Below the pieces are notes generated by a model. That model was not told where the DNA came from. It searched no databases and saw only the letters and a program-made list of their open reading frames with translations. This document shows, one piece after another, positions 1 through 8,513 of a stretch of 64,000 bases of DNA (position 1 is its first letter; each line of letters starts with the position of its first letter). The DNA lies in NCBI RefSeq assembly GCF_001314995.1, contig NZ_CP012938.1, forward strand, positions 5,270,001-5,334,000, written 5' to 3'. Source of the DNA: Bacteroides ovatus (GTDB lineage Bacteria; Bacteroidota; Bacteroidia; Bacteroidales; Bacteroidaceae). Both the position numbers and the translations under genes were made by a program.

Positions 1-422
1 TACTCCAGCAGGTAGTTGGACGACATTTTAGACAGGTCGCCTATCATACACGCGGTCAGCATATCCTGCATCTGTGCCATCATTTTGTTCGAACTAAGAT
101 TCATGATACTTTTCTTGCCATCCGAAACGATTTTGAGCTTACTGCCGTTTATCACGATGAGATAATCCATCGGGCGGAAATATTCCATGCAGATTTTATG
201 GGTCTTCTGGTAGTAGAACTTCCCTTTGGAAGTAACCTTCTCATCGAATACATCGAGATATTTCACTTGGGTGAAATCGCTTTCGATGGACTCTACGGTT
301 TGCGCCTCCTTTGCCAGGCGGCTTTCAAACTCTGTCTTTTGCGCCATCTTTTTCATGCTCTGGGCATGGATAGAGGCTATTGACAAGAAGAAAAGCGATA
401 AATATATTAATAAAGTTCTCAT
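1..422 (-). CDS. LolA-like outer membrane lipoprotein carrier (3' end outside window)
   Basis: Read from the complement, this frame starts at 422 and stays open to the window edge, giving about 140 residues. It begins with a signal peptide (MRTLLIYLSLFFLSIASIHA|Q) followed by a segment typical of LolA-fold proteins: 'VESIESDFTQVKYL', then 'SKGKFYYQKTHKICMEYFRP' and 'LIVINGSKLKIVSDGKKS'. LolA proteins bind a lipid or lipoprotein acyl chain in the periplasm. LolA-like genes are a regular member of aryl polyene clusters, where they are thought to help move the lipid to the outer membrane. The gene begins 13 bases after the deacetylase gene ends, so it is the next member of the same minus-strand operon. 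The C-terminus is missing. The LolA fold is fairly sure; the lipid-carrier role here is inference. Confidence 0.75.
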   Translation of the reverse strand, partial: MRTLLIYLSLFFLSIASIHAQSMKKMAQKTEFESRLAKEAQTVESIESDFTQVKYLDVFDEKVTSKGKFYYQKTHKICMEYFRPMDYLIVINGSKLKIVSDGKKSIMNLSSNKMMAQMQDMLTACMIGDLSKMSSNYLLE

Positions 423-435
423 ACCTTTTTTTATT

Positions 436-1113
436 TTATGCCAATAGTTTGTCCGGACGGACAACGGTATATCCTTGTTCTTTCAGCAAATCCAAGATTT
501 GTTTCACTAGCTGGTCGCTGTCAGGCATCCGGTCGTGCAACAGAATAATGGCTCCCGGTTCAAGATGTTTCCGAATCCTGGCAAGGACTTTATCCGGTGC
601 TTGTTGTGTATCCAGTGTACGGATGCTCCATCCTATAGGGGTATATCCTAACTGTCGAACGGCTTTCGCAATCGTTGGATTAGTGACACCGAACGGCGGA
701 CGAAACAAACTAACCGGCTGCGAAGTTACTCGTTCTAGTTCACACTGACAAGTTTGCAAGTCTTTTTTCATCTTGGAGAGCCCGTATAGCGGGAATAAAC
801 CGGAATGGGTATGCGAATGATTTCCAATCAGATGACCTTCTGCCACCATTTTTTGCAAGATTGCTTCATTCCCTTTTACCTTATGACCGATACAGAAGAA
901 ACAGGCGGTTACCTGATATTCTTTTAGTACCTGCAGAACTTTGGGAGTCTGTAGGGAGTCGGGGCCGTCATCAAAAGTCAGGGCGACAATCTTTTCCGCA
1001 GTATGCTTTTTGCAAAATGACCGGAGGTAAATTCCCGATTGAATGCTATAAGAGGCATAAACGAGAAAAGACAGGAGCAAGAGCAAGCAAAGAAGGAGGC
1101 AAACGATTATCAT
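436..1113 (-). CDS. NodB-type polysaccharide deacetylase family protein
   Basis: 225 residues. An N-terminal membrane anchor or signal (about residues 1-22, 'IIVCLLLCLLLLLSFLVYA') precedes a NodB domain. Visible family motifs are 'LTFDDGPD' (metal-binding Asp pair), 'GNHSHTH' (metal His pair H-x3-H), 'FRPPFG' and the C-terminal 'IILLHD'. Family-4 carbohydrate esterases remove N- or O-acetyl groups in a metal-dependent reaction, in the periplasm or at the cell surface. Its start codon overlaps the stop of the upstream ketosynthase-like gene as ATGA, so the two are translationally coupled inside the aryl polyene operon. A sugar deacetylase is not an obvious step in polyene synthesis; it could act on a glycan head group or a related acyl ester. 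Family is secure, substrate unknown. Confidence 0.85.
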   Translation of the reverse strand: MIIVCLLLCLLLLLSFLVYASYSIQSGIYLRSFCKKHTAEKIVALTFDDGPDSLQTPKVLQVLKEYQVTACFFCIGHKVKGNEAILQKMVAEGHLIGNHSHTHSGLFPLYGLSKMKKDLQTCQCELERVTSQPVSLFRPPFGVTNPTIAKAVRQLGYTPIGWSIRTLDTQQAPDKVLARIRKHLEPGAIILLHDRMPDSDQLVKQILDLLKEQGYTVVRPDKLLA

Positions 1114-2108
1114 ACGCTTTTCCGGATTAGAATCAATGAATGATTGATGGAGTGGTGATGATTATAAATCAATATATGGGTCGAGGTAGTGCAGTTGGCC
1201 GATTCGTTCACTGCTTTCCATACCGCATACGATGTTGCGGTAGGATATTCACCACATTCATTCTTAAAACTAAGATGAACACTTTCCGGGAAAAGGTTTG
1301 TTTCAAGCTCTTCATAAATAGAGTTGCCATTGTCAACAGTTTGCTCGTGAGAGTCATCTTGATTGTGTGGCTTCTTGTTTTTCCCGGTAACCAACCACTG
1401 AATATCCTGACATTCTAAACCATTTCGTTGCAAAAAACGGATGATTCGGGAGCTGATTTCTTCTGTAGTCTGTTTCCCTATGAAAGTTTCGATTCCCTGT
1501 ATTTCAGCCAACGGATGCTCTCCGGCTTCCCGACTTAACAGGAAGAATTGAGCACCTTCTCCGGCTGCTATCCCTTTCAGCACTCCCAGCCGTTGCTGAA
1601 TCGTGTAACTGGTTTCTGTCATTTCATCGATGGCTCCCACAAGTATATTCTCGCTTCCTTCTCCTATTTTCATCATAGCGTCCAATAAAGCACTTTCAAA
1701 ACTAAGACCACGGTGGACATAAGTCATGTTGTAGGCATGTATTTGATGAATCAGAGCTATTTGTGCACCGATTGTATTGAATGTCGACTGGATAAAAGGA
1801 GTAGGATTCAGCATCCGCTCTTCATTATCCAATAGGTTGTTCAGGAATTTTTCCGTATCTGTCAAGCAGCCCAATCCTGTTGCTGTGATGATTCCTTGTA
1901 TCTTTTCAGGAGATAGTTCACCCATACATTCCAATCCGCAAGCCACCCCCATTTTTACGATACGGCTCATGCGTCTGCGCAAGGTCGCATTGGTGATAAT
2001 ATCCTTATAATCGGGTTCGCAAGCCTGAAGATAAGGGCGATTATTTCCTGGTGAATGATCCTTTGGCGGATGAATGGAAGCGATGCGTTGAATATAAACT
2101 GGCTGCAT
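1110..2108 (-). CDS. Beta-ketoacyl synthase-like protein, chain-length-factor type
   Basis: 332 residues with a thiolase-like fold, but shorter than a full ketosynthase (about 400). The stretch 'NPTPFIQSTFNTIGAQIAL' matches the ketosynthase substrate-entry region, and 'VHRGLSFESALLDAMM' lies where active enzymes carry the TACSSG nucleophile: there is no cysteine there. The usual C-terminal catalytic histidine motifs are also not seen. This is the pattern of chain length factors (KS-beta), which dimerise with an active KS. In characterised aryl polyene systems (ApeO:ApeC) such a heterodimer extends the polyene. The active partner is probably the 396-residue ketosynthase encoded 24 bases upstream. 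It overlaps the deacetylase gene by 4 bases. The assignment as KS-like is secure; the pairing is inferred. Confidence 0.8.
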   Translation of the reverse strand: MQPVYIQRIASIHPPKDHSPGNNRPYLQACEPDYKDIITNATLRRRMSRIVKMGVACGLECMGELSPEKIQGIITATGLGCLTDTEKFLNNLLDNEERMLNPTPFIQSTFNTIGAQIALIHQIHAYNMTYVHRGLSFESALLDAMMKIGEGSENILVGAIDEMTETSYTIQQRLGVLKGIAAGEGAQFFLLSREAGEHPLAEIQGIETFIGKQTTEEISSRIIRFLQRNGLECQDIQWLVTGKNKKPHNQDDSHEQTVDNGNSIYEELETNLFPESVHLSFKNECGEYPTATSYAVWKAVNESANCTTSTHILIYNHHHSINHSLILIRKSV

Positions 2109-2132
2109 AGGCTTAAATACTTAAAGGTGCGT

Positions 2133-3323
2133 TTATGCTGGAAAATTCGTTGCGGAAAAGAGGAGCGATGAATCGTTTCCTCCGAAACCGAAAGAGTTGG
2201 ATAACACATGTCGGATGGGGATTCCTTCTTGAAAAGAGGTTTCCGGTATCAGTCCTGTTTCCGGCATCGCATCCGTAAAGTTCAGGTTGGGATAAATCAG
2301 CCCTTTATCTATTGAAAGAACGGAGTAAACAGCTTCAATTCCTTCGGAAGCTCCTAAGGTATGTCCGATAAAAGCTTTTACCGAACTAAATGGCGGAACG
2401 TGTTCTCCAAAGATTCTTCGGAGCGCCATGCCTTCTGACGCATCATTGCCGGGAGTACCTGTTCCATGTACATTGATATAATCGATTTCTTCAAGGGAAA
2501 TACCACTGGAAGCGATAGCTTCACTCATTGACAGAAAGGCACCGTCCCCTTCAGGAGAACTTCCTGTTTGATGATAAGCCTCATTCGTATTGGCGTAACC
2601 GCTAAGTTCGCAATAAGGAGTTCTTTGGAGTGAACTTTCCGATTGAAGCACTAAGTAACCGGCACCTTCTCCCAGATTTAATCCGGTACGTGAGCGGTCA
2701 AAGGGACGGCAATGTGTTTTGTCCAAAATCATCAGGGAGTTGAATCCATTGAGCGTAAACCGGCAAAGTGCATCCGTACCTCCCACGATAGCAGCATCCA
2801 GTAGCCCGTGTTTAATCATTCTTGCTCCCAGCATGATGGCATTGGCTGCTGACGAGCAGGCTGTACTGATGGTGGTTATAAAATCATTGATACCCAAATA
2901 CGAAGCAATCAATTCTGTACTGGCTCCGCAGTCGTGTGAAATTACTTCCCGTAACCGTCCCTGTCCCGGGTTTTTCTTGAAAGATTCATAGAAGTGCTCG
3001 CTCAAATCCATGCCGCCAACGGAAGTGGCGGAAATAAAACCGATACGTAATGGTGGTGTGAGTCCCGCATCTTTCATTGCTTCTTTGGCTGCTATCATTC
3101 CCAACAAGGCCGTACGTGATACAGTGCGTTGCGGAGGTAAAGAGATCAGTTGCTTTAGTTCCTCATTGCTACGTTTCACTTCGGATACGGGCACATCGAG
3201 AGCAGTCGGAAAAAGAGTTACTTTTCCGATGCCATGCTTTCTTTGTCTCAACGCTTCTATATTTTCGGAAACTCCGATACCGATGCCCGAAACAACTCCC
3301 AATCCGGTGACGTATATCTTCAT
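2133..3323 (-). CDS. Beta-ketoacyl-ACP synthase (FabF-like, probable KS-alpha)
   Basis: 396 residues, the normal length of a KAS-II type condensing enzyme. The nucleophile is Cys156 in 'STACSSAANAI'. The two catalytic histidines appear in 'NVHGTGTPGND' and 'FIGHTLGASEG', and the C-terminal 'SNSFGFGGNDSSL' loop is intact. It should perform decarboxylative condensation of malonyl-ACP onto the growing chain in the cytoplasm. It lies 3 bases after the 93-residue acyl carrier protein gene and 24 bases before the chain-length-factor-like gene, the arrangement expected of a KS/CLF pair with its carrier. Specific function in aryl polyene elongation is inferred from context. Confidence 0.88.
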   Translation of the reverse strand: MKIYVTGLGVVSGIGIGVSENIEALRQRKHGIGKVTLFPTALDVPVSEVKRSNEELKQLISLPPQRTVSRTALLGMIAAKEAMKDAGLTPPLRIGFISATSVGGMDLSEHFYESFKKNPGQGRLREVISHDCGASTELIASYLGINDFITTISTACSSAANAIMLGARMIKHGLLDAAIVGGTDALCRFTLNGFNSLMILDKTHCRPFDRSRTGLNLGEGAGYLVLQSESSLQRTPYCELSGYANTNEAYHQTGSSPEGDGAFLSMSEAIASSGISLEEIDYINVHGTGTPGNDASEGMALRRIFGEHVPPFSSVKAFIGHTLGASEGIEAVYSVLSIDKGLIYPNLNFTDAMPETGLIPETSFQEGIPIRHVLSNSFGFGGNDSSLLFSATNFPA

Positions 3324-3326
3324 CGG

Positions 3327-3608
3327 TTAAGCTTTGCGATTAGCAATGATGTAGTCTGCCAGTGTACGTACCGAGTAGAAGATTTGTTTTCCTTCACTGG
3401 GGTTCTCTATCTTTATACCGTATTCGCGTTCCAGAATCAGGATGATTTCGAGTGCGTCAATGGAGTCGAGGCCAAGACCTTCGTCGCCAAACAGAGGGGC
3501 TTCATTGTCAATATCTTCCGGAGTGATTTCTTCAAGGTTCAACTCTTCGATTAGTTTCCCTTTCACTTCGTCCATCAGTTCTCTTTTGGTTTGATCTAAA
3601 TTATCCAT
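3327..3608 (-). CDS. Acyl carrier protein
   Basis: 93 residues, acidic and helical. The phosphopantetheine attachment site is Ser49 in 'GLGLDSIDALEII'. It carries acyl intermediates as thioesters between ketosynthase, reductase and dehydratase. The start overlaps the end of the preceding 594-residue ketosynthase gene by 8 bases, and the next ketosynthase begins 3 bases after its stop. It is one of two carrier proteins in this operon; the other is at 8241-8492. Aryl polyene clusters commonly hold two carriers with different tasks (starter versus elongation), but which is which cannot be told here. Confidence 0.9.
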   Translation of the reverse strand: MDNLDQTKRELMDEVKGKLIEELNLEEITPEDIDNEAPLFGDEGLGLDSIDALEIILILEREYGIKIENPSEGKQIFYSVRTLADYIIANRKA

Positions 3609-5385
3609 AAATCGTTGATATATTATTAAGTTGTTTAAATTCTGCTTGATAATGTCCGTCCAGTAGTTCGCACCAGCCTATGATACAGGTGCGTAACTTA
3701 CCTTTTGCCATCACAATCCTTGCATAATCCTCTAATGAGGCAGCATCGGATTGCCGACGGACAAAGAATGTATTCTCTCCCTGAATCTTGTGCCGGATAC
3801 AGATTTCTCCCAATACTACATTGGGGAGAGTGTAGACAAACACGGCAGGACTGGCTGCTTTGTCCCCTTCTTTACTGATGATTGCCTGATGTTTGCAGTC
3901 CGTATCCAGAGAGGAAGAAGCATTGGCAAGAATGATTCCAATCTCTTCCGGACGGTGGTGTGTATTTTTCAGTAAATATTCGGCAGCTACATATCCCAGC
4001 TTACAGAGGTTGTCCATCTTATAGAACTTCATATTGTTTTCTCCCAGATGCTTGTATGCTTCCCGGATGAACGGTGCAAAGTCAGTTTCCGAAGAGCTGA
4101 ATACAGTTGTTCCTTTACTTTCTACTGCTCCTGGCCTGATTGTGACCATGTTGCCCGATTCCACCACTGCTTTGCAAACTGACGGAGCACTCGCTTTGTC
4201 GGTTGCCTGCAAGTTTACTTTCTGTTTCAGGTGAGCATCGGGGAGGGATAATACCAGTGCGGCATTACAGCCTCCGAAACCGGAAGCAGTTTTGATGCAG
4301 CATTTCATCGGTATCGGCTGATGAGTGGCATAGACAGTGATAGGCATGGGAACACCGAGTGTTTCATACCCTAAAGTTCCGTAGTATCTTCCTTCTTTTA
4401 GTTGCTCTATGCAAAGTATGGTTTCGATAATGCCCGAAGCTCCTAATGTATGACCGAAATAGGGCTTGAGGCTATTCACCGGAACTGCAGCTAATCCCGC
4501 CAGATGTATGGCTTTGGATTCCATTTCATCATTGTAAACCGTAGCTGTTCCGTGTGCATTGATAAAGCTAATGTCTTCGGGGAGTGCTCCGGCTTCTTCC
4601 ATTGCCTGATTAATGGCTAGAGCTAAACCGTCCCCTGTTCGGGAAGGACCGGATATATGGTTGGCGTCATTGCTGATTGCTCCTCCGGAGAGAATAATAT
4701 GATTCGCGTTTCCTTGAGTTTCTAAAAGAACAGCTCCACAGGCTTCGCCCAGACTTAATCCATCCCGTTGTATATCGTATGGTCGGCAAAGGTGTGCGCT
4801 GACAGATCGAAACGATAGAAAGCCGCTGGTAATGAAATGAGAAAGAATATCCCCACCTGCCACAATCACTCGTTTGTAACGTCCTGATTCTATCCATCTC
4901 TTAGCGACGATTAGTGCCGAGACTCCTGATATACAGGCATTGGAGATGACCTCTACCTGATTTGTCGCTCCAAAGAAATCTCCGATTCGCTCCGCCATTT
5001 TCCAAAGAAAAACCGGACTGTCAGCAGGTAATTCACTCAATAAATCAACATTTCCTTTAGTGGTAGATAATAACAAGGCGTAATCCGGTTCCCGCAAGTC
5101 GGCTCCCGATTGAGAAATAACCTCTTGGATAGCCAGTATGAATAATTGCTCCATTCGGGTATAATCCGTAATCTGCATCAGCTTCGCCCGTTTTTCCAAT
5201 TCCACAGAATCAATCATTCCCGCCAATAGGGGATGATCGGAAATTAGGCCGGCTTCTTGCATACGGATTCCGCTTCGGTAGTTATGGATGGCCTCCAGGT
5301 TTTCCGGGATGCCGAAACCTAACGAACTAATCAGCGTATGGGCTGTGATGTATATATTTAAAGGATATTCCATTTCTTTTTCCAT
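3601..5385 (-). CDS. Ketosynthase with a second, truncated ketosynthase-like C-terminal domain
   Basis: 594 residues. The first ~380 form a complete ketosynthase: nucleophile Cys151 in 'ISNACISGVSALIV', histidines in 'NAHGTATVYND' and 'YFGHTLGASG', and the terminal 'ASGFGGCNAAL' loop. A ~40-residue variable linker follows. Residues ~425-594 then resemble the front half of another thiolase-like domain ('IGIILANASSSLDTD', 'SPAVFVYTLPNVVLGEI', 'GENTFFV') with no cysteine or histidine motifs, so this part is not catalytic by itself. The gene overlaps the thioesterase upstream by 28 bases and the carrier protein downstream by 8. An alternative ATG four codons in (5373) is equally plausible. The N-terminal activity is well supported; the job of the C-terminal part is unknown. 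Confidence 0.82.
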   Translation of the reverse strand: MEKEMEYPLNIYITAHTLISSLGFGIPENLEAIHNYRSGIRMQEAGLISDHPLLAGMIDSVELEKRAKLMQITDYTRMEQLFILAIQEVISQSGADLREPDYALLLSTTKGNVDLLSELPADSPVFLWKMAERIGDFFGATNQVEVISNACISGVSALIVAKRWIESGRYKRVIVAGGDILSHFITSGFLSFRSVSAHLCRPYDIQRDGLSLGEACGAVLLETQGNANHIILSGGAISNDANHISGPSRTGDGLALAINQAMEEAGALPEDISFINAHGTATVYNDEMESKAIHLAGLAAVPVNSLKPYFGHTLGASGIIETILCIEQLKEGRYYGTLGYETLGVPMPITVYATHQPIPMKCCIKTASGFGGCNAALVLSLPDAHLKQKVNLQATDKASAPSVCKAVVESGNMVTIRPGAVESKGTTVFSSSETDFAPFIREAYKHLGENNMKFYKMDNLCKLGYVAAEYLLKNTHHRPEEIGIILANASSSLDTDCKHQAIISKEGDKAASPAVFVYTLPNVVLGEICIRHKIQGENTFFVRRQSDAASLEDYARIVMAKGKLRTCIIGWCELLDGHYQAEFKQLNNISTIYG

Positions 5386-5801
5386 TCCAGATAAAACGGA
5401 GGGTTCATAAGCTCCAATTCTTTATTCAGGTTCAGGAACACTTGTATGGTGCTTCCGGTAGCTACTATACTCTGGTCGGTAGCCCGGTAGATAACGTATT
5501 CAAATTTTATCTTGGCTGCCTCACAGGCAATATAGCGCGTCTCGACAATCGCTTCTTCACCAAAAGATAGTGATTGTTTGAACTGACAGGTTAAATCCAC
5601 GATAGGAACCATGTATCCCTCCCGGTAAATACTCATATAATCCAAACCATACTGTTTGCCAAAAGCTTCTCTTCCATCTTCAAAATAGCGCACATACTCA
5701 CCGTGCCATACAATCTGCATGGAGTCTATTTCGCTGAACCGCACTCTGAAGGTAGTCCGGTTAGTCAAAGCTGCAACCTGTTGATTCGTTTTCCGTTTCA
5801 T
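5358..5801 (-). CDS. Hotdog-fold acyl thioesterase (4HBT / YbgC-like)
   Basis: 147 residues from the chosen start. The ATG at 5801 overlaps the TGA stop of the dehydratase gene as ATGA, so I prefer it to an ATG ten codons upstream (5831). The N-terminus 'FRVRFSEIDSMQIVWHGEYVRYFEDGRE' region carries the 4HBT Asp near 'SEIDSM' and the 'HGEYVRYFEDGRE' helix typical of acyl-CoA/ACP thioesterases; this is a single hotdog domain of normal length. It would release or edit acyl chains from the carrier protein. It sits in the middle of the polyene operon, translationally coupled to its neighbours. A second 4HBT gene lies at 12225-12656. Confidence 0.82.
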   Translation of the reverse strand: MKRKTNQQVAALTNRTTFRVRFSEIDSMQIVWHGEYVRYFEDGREAFGKQYGLDYMSIYREGYMVPIVDLTCQFKQSLSFGEEAIVETRYIACEAAKIKFEYVIYRATDQSIVATGSTIQVFLNLNKELELMNPPFYLEWKKKWNIL

Positions 5802-6235
5802 TCTTTTTTTATAAATATTTTCATCCTGCATTCAGCTATCAGCTTGTCTTCCACTTTCACTTGTGCAGAAATCAATGTAATGTCGAATACCTCTTGTACA
5901 ACGGTAATCTCCGTAAATAGTTTCATCCCGATCTTTGGCAAATCGTGGATTTTAAGTTTGTCCACCGAACCGATAAACCCTAACGGTACTTTTTCACCCT
6001 GCCGGGTATAAAGAAATCCGATACGTGCCGCTGCCGATTGAGCGATGTGTTCGATAATTCCTGCCTCTTGCAGTTTTCCGGTTTCGCAGAAAATATTATC
6101 AGCAGTAACAGTCAGTCCGGAATAGGAATGATTCTCTTCGATACCAAAGAAACTGTCCACCATCACGATGGGCGGACGCTGTGGAATCAAATTGAGCATT
6201 CCTTCTCCTTGTATGATAACTTCCCTGTTGTTCAT
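5798..6235 (-). CDS. Hotdog-fold 3-hydroxyacyl-ACP dehydratase-like protein
   Basis: 145 residues from the ATG at 6235, which overlaps the methyltransferase stop as ATGA; an ATG at 6247 would add four residues. The segment 'LIPQRPPIVMVDSFFGIEE' is the FabZ/FabA-type start ('L(I/L)PQRPPFLMVD'), and 'AGIIEHIAQSAAARIGFLY' corresponds to the central dehydratase helix, with Glu and His at the catalytic region. FabZ-like enzymes remove water from 3-hydroxyacyl-ACP. With no enoyl reductase in the window, repeated KS-KR-DH cycles would leave conjugated double bonds, as an aryl polyene requires. The match is to the ApeP/FabZ-like group rather than to housekeeping FabZ. Confidence 0.78.
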   Translation of the reverse strand: MNNREVIIQGEGMLNLIPQRPPIVMVDSFFGIEENHSYSGLTVTADNIFCETGKLQEAGIIEHIAQSAAARIGFLYTRQGEKVPLGFIGSVDKLKIHDLPKIGMKLFTEITVVQEVFDITLISAQVKVEDKLIAECRMKIFIKKE

Positions 6236-7302
6236 TTCAATCTGCATTGTACAATGCTGTGTCCCATTCCTAAATGGTCATCTATCTTTTCAACTTCCAA
6301 TCCCGCTGCTTTGATGCACCGTTCCATATCATCCGAATGATACATTTTGCTGTTACCATTTGCCATGGCTGTGAAATAAAGACTGATTTGTGTCAGGCAA
6401 TAAGCGGCTGTGTCAAACTTTTGCCGGTTCCAGAAAGTTTCCATGATATAGAGGCGGCTCTCCCGGCTCATAGAGCGGGCTGCACGGGTCAGTATGCTGG
6501 TTACTTCTTCTTCCGAGAAACAATCAAGGAACTGGCTCATCCAGATAGCATCGAACCCTGTCGGGAAAGGAACTTCGGGATCGAGCAGATTGGCGCCATA
6601 CCCGTGGATACGCATTGCTCCGGGCAGTTCTTTAGTTTGTTGACGCATCATCTCCAATTGTTGCGGAAGGTCCATAATAGTTACTTCCACTGCGTCGTCA
6701 TAGCTTACGCACTTGGTTGCCCATCGACCGGTATTACCTCCCACATCCAGTAAAGTCTTGGGATGACGGGCGAAAACAATTGCCAAAGCTTCGTCAAACG
6801 AGCAATCCGAGTAATAATGATCGAAACCGAACCAGCTCTTTTGTACCTGTGAGGGCAAGCTTGACAGCCCTTCATAGATAGTGCTCCATTCGCCGAATAC
6901 TTTCAGCCCTCCGGGACGTCCGTTGGTGAGAGCCTCTTCGAGATGGAACATTCCCAGATAGTTGACATCGTGGTTGAAATCCATATTGACACGTACCATC
7001 CTGTCGTTGAGCAGGAACCATCCGGCTTTGGCAAGGCGGTAAAGGTTTTTGTGCCGCAATACGGTACCGATCGTTAATGAGGCTTCCAGCAAAACTTGTG
7101 TTGCATAAGAAGACAGGCCACAAGCCTTGCTGATTTCTTCTTGTGTCATGCCTGCACGTTCGTCGGCTAGTAACTGGAAAATACCGAATTTGAGCATAAG
7201 GCGTGATACCTGAAACACGATGGGCCCGAAAGCTATTTCTTGTGCCAAGCGTTGTGCCTCTACCGCGGTCAACGGTTCCTTATCATATTGATTCTGTTGC
7301 AT
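6232..7302 (-). CDS. SAM-dependent O-methyltransferase (family 2 type)
   Basis: 356 residues. A winged-helix dimerisation region at the N-terminus (about 15-105, 'FQVSRLMLKFGIFQLLADER', 'LSSYATQVLLEASLTIG') is followed by a Rossmann methyltransferase fold with 'LLDVGGNTGRWATKCVSY' (SAM loop) and 'VTIMDLPQQLEMM' (acidic loop). This is the layout of O-methyltransferase family 2, which methylates phenolic hydroxyls. In aryl polyenes and flexirubins the aromatic head is often methoxylated, so this enzyme is the likely head-group methylase. It overlaps the dehydratase gene by 4 bases (16 if the longer dehydratase start is used) and follows the acyltransferase by 18 bases. Confidence 0.84.
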   Translation of the reverse strand: MQQNQYDKEPLTAVEAQRLAQEIAFGPIVFQVSRLMLKFGIFQLLADERAGMTQEEISKACGLSSYATQVLLEASLTIGTVLRHKNLYRLAKAGWFLLNDRMVRVNMDFNHDVNYLGMFHLEEALTNGRPGGLKVFGEWSTIYEGLSSLPSQVQKSWFGFDHYYSDCSFDEALAIVFARHPKTLLDVGGNTGRWATKCVSYDDAVEVTIMDLPQQLEMMRQQTKELPGAMRIHGYGANLLDPEVPFPTGFDAIWMSQFLDCFSEEEVTSILTRAARSMSRESRLYIMETFWNRQKFDTAAYCLTQISLYFTAMANGNSKMYHSDDMERCIKAAGLEVEKIDDHLGMGHSIVQCRLK

Positions 7303-7320
7303 CTTTATTTTGTTATATCT

Positions 7321-8238
7321 TTATTTCAATCCTTTGGAGGGCGAACCGTCACTCGTGGTTTTCCAGAATGAGTAATAGTTGAACCATTGTTCCGGATAGC
7401 GTTTCAGTATTTGGTCCAAAGCGGTCGTATATTGTTCGAGCAGAGCGATCTCTGCTTTCTTTTCTTTGGTTCGTATGACTGGTTCCGTCCTTATAAAATG
7501 AAAACGGTAGGTTCTGCCCGGCTCTCTCATGGCAAAGTAGAATACCACTGGAACTTTCATTCGCGAACCAAGCAGGAAAGGGCCGGCAGGGAAAGGAGCT
7601 TTCTGTCCCAGGAGTGTTCCTGTCAGCAGTTTCTCTTTATTCAGATAACGGTCGCCCTGGAAGCATACATACTCTTTCTTGTTTAACGCCTCGGTAATAC
7701 GGAAAACGTGTGTCAGGTTATCTTCGTTGACGGGGATAATCTTAAAATCCTTATCCTGACCATTTTTCTCCAATATCTCTTTGATTCTACGATGTTCGGC
7801 ATCATACATCACGATATTGATTTTCTTTCCATAATCGTCGAAGAAAGGAACGCCTATTTCCCAGTTTCCCACATGGGCGCCAATCATAATCACTCCCTGT
7901 TCACTGTTCAGTAATTGCAGAAACTCCGGATACTGTTCGAATTCGAACCGATATTGACTGACTTTTCCGTTGCCAATGGCTACCTTGTCAATCAGGATTT
8001 GCCCTAATCGGTAATAGTTGCGCAGCAACATACCCAAAGAGCGTATTCGGTTGTATTTCAGGATGTGGCGGGCATAAAACCAGGTGCTTTTAGTGGCTTT
8101 CGGAGCAAACGGTACGAAGTACAATACTACCAGACTTAGAAATATATAAGCGGCAGTAATGCCCAGATACTTAATCAGGTAAATAAAGAATAAGTATCCG
8201 AATGTTCCTCCCCGGGTTTTGCCTTTCCACGTCGACAT
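7321..8238 (-). CDS. LpxL/HtrB-type lysophospholipid acyltransferase family protein
   Basis: 305 residues. An N-terminal membrane segment ('LGITAAYIFLSLVVLYFVPF', about 28-47) precedes the acyltransferase core. The catalytic H-x4-E motif appears in 'IGAHVGNWEIGVPFF', and later 'CFQGDRYLNKE' and 'FPAGPFLLGSRMKVPVVFYFA' match LpxL-family blocks. These enzymes move an acyl chain from ACP to a lipid acceptor at the inner membrane. Acyltransferases of this family are constant members of aryl polyene and flexirubin clusters and probably join the polyene chain to its lipid. The start is two bases after the carrier protein stop, so one protein likely hands substrate to the other. Confidence 0.85.
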   Translation of the reverse strand: MSTWKGKTRGGTFGYLFFIYLIKYLGITAAYIFLSLVVLYFVPFAPKATKSTWFYARHILKYNRIRSLGMLLRNYYRLGQILIDKVAIGNGKVSQYRFEFEQYPEFLQLLNSEQGVIMIGAHVGNWEIGVPFFDDYGKKINIVMYDAEHRRIKEILEKNGQDKDFKIIPVNEDNLTHVFRITEALNKKEYVCFQGDRYLNKEKLLTGTLLGQKAPFPAGPFLLGSRMKVPVVFYFAMREPGRTYRFHFIRTEPVIRTKEKKAEIALLEQYTTALDQILKRYPEQWFNYYSFWKTTSDGSPSKGLK

Positions 8239-8240
8239 AT

Positions 8241-8492
8241 TTACTTGGCTTCCTGCATACGGGTGATAACGAGATCGTAGAAGTCCTGGAAGGTTTTGAT
8301 ACCCGCAAAATCTTGTCCGGTTACGTTGAAACCGAAGTTCTTTTCTACCAGTACCACCATATCGACCAAGTCCAGGCTGTCCAGTTCAAGAGTTTCCATT
8401 AACGGTGCATCCGGCTGGATAACGTCGATGCCTACTTCAAACTCTTCTGCCAGAGTGGTTCTTATTTTCTCGATGATTTCTTCGTTTGTCAT
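8241..8492 (-). CDS. Acyl carrier protein
   Basis: 83 residues. The attachment serine is Ser39 in 'TLELDSLDLVDMVV', the common DSL form. The surrounding 'VLVEKNFGFNVTGQDF' helix is typical of discrete ACPs. It lies between the FabF-like ketosynthase (21 bases upstream) and the acyltransferase (2 bases downstream). It is the second carrier of the cluster and differs clearly from the 93-residue one, in keeping with separate partners. Confidence 0.9.
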   Translation of the reverse strand: MTNEEIIEKIRTTLAEEFEVGIDVIQPDAPLMETLELDSLDLVDMVVLVEKNFGFNVTGQDFAGIKTFQDFYDLVITRMQEAK

Positions 8493-8513
8493 ATATCTGT
8501 TTTCTTTAGTAAA

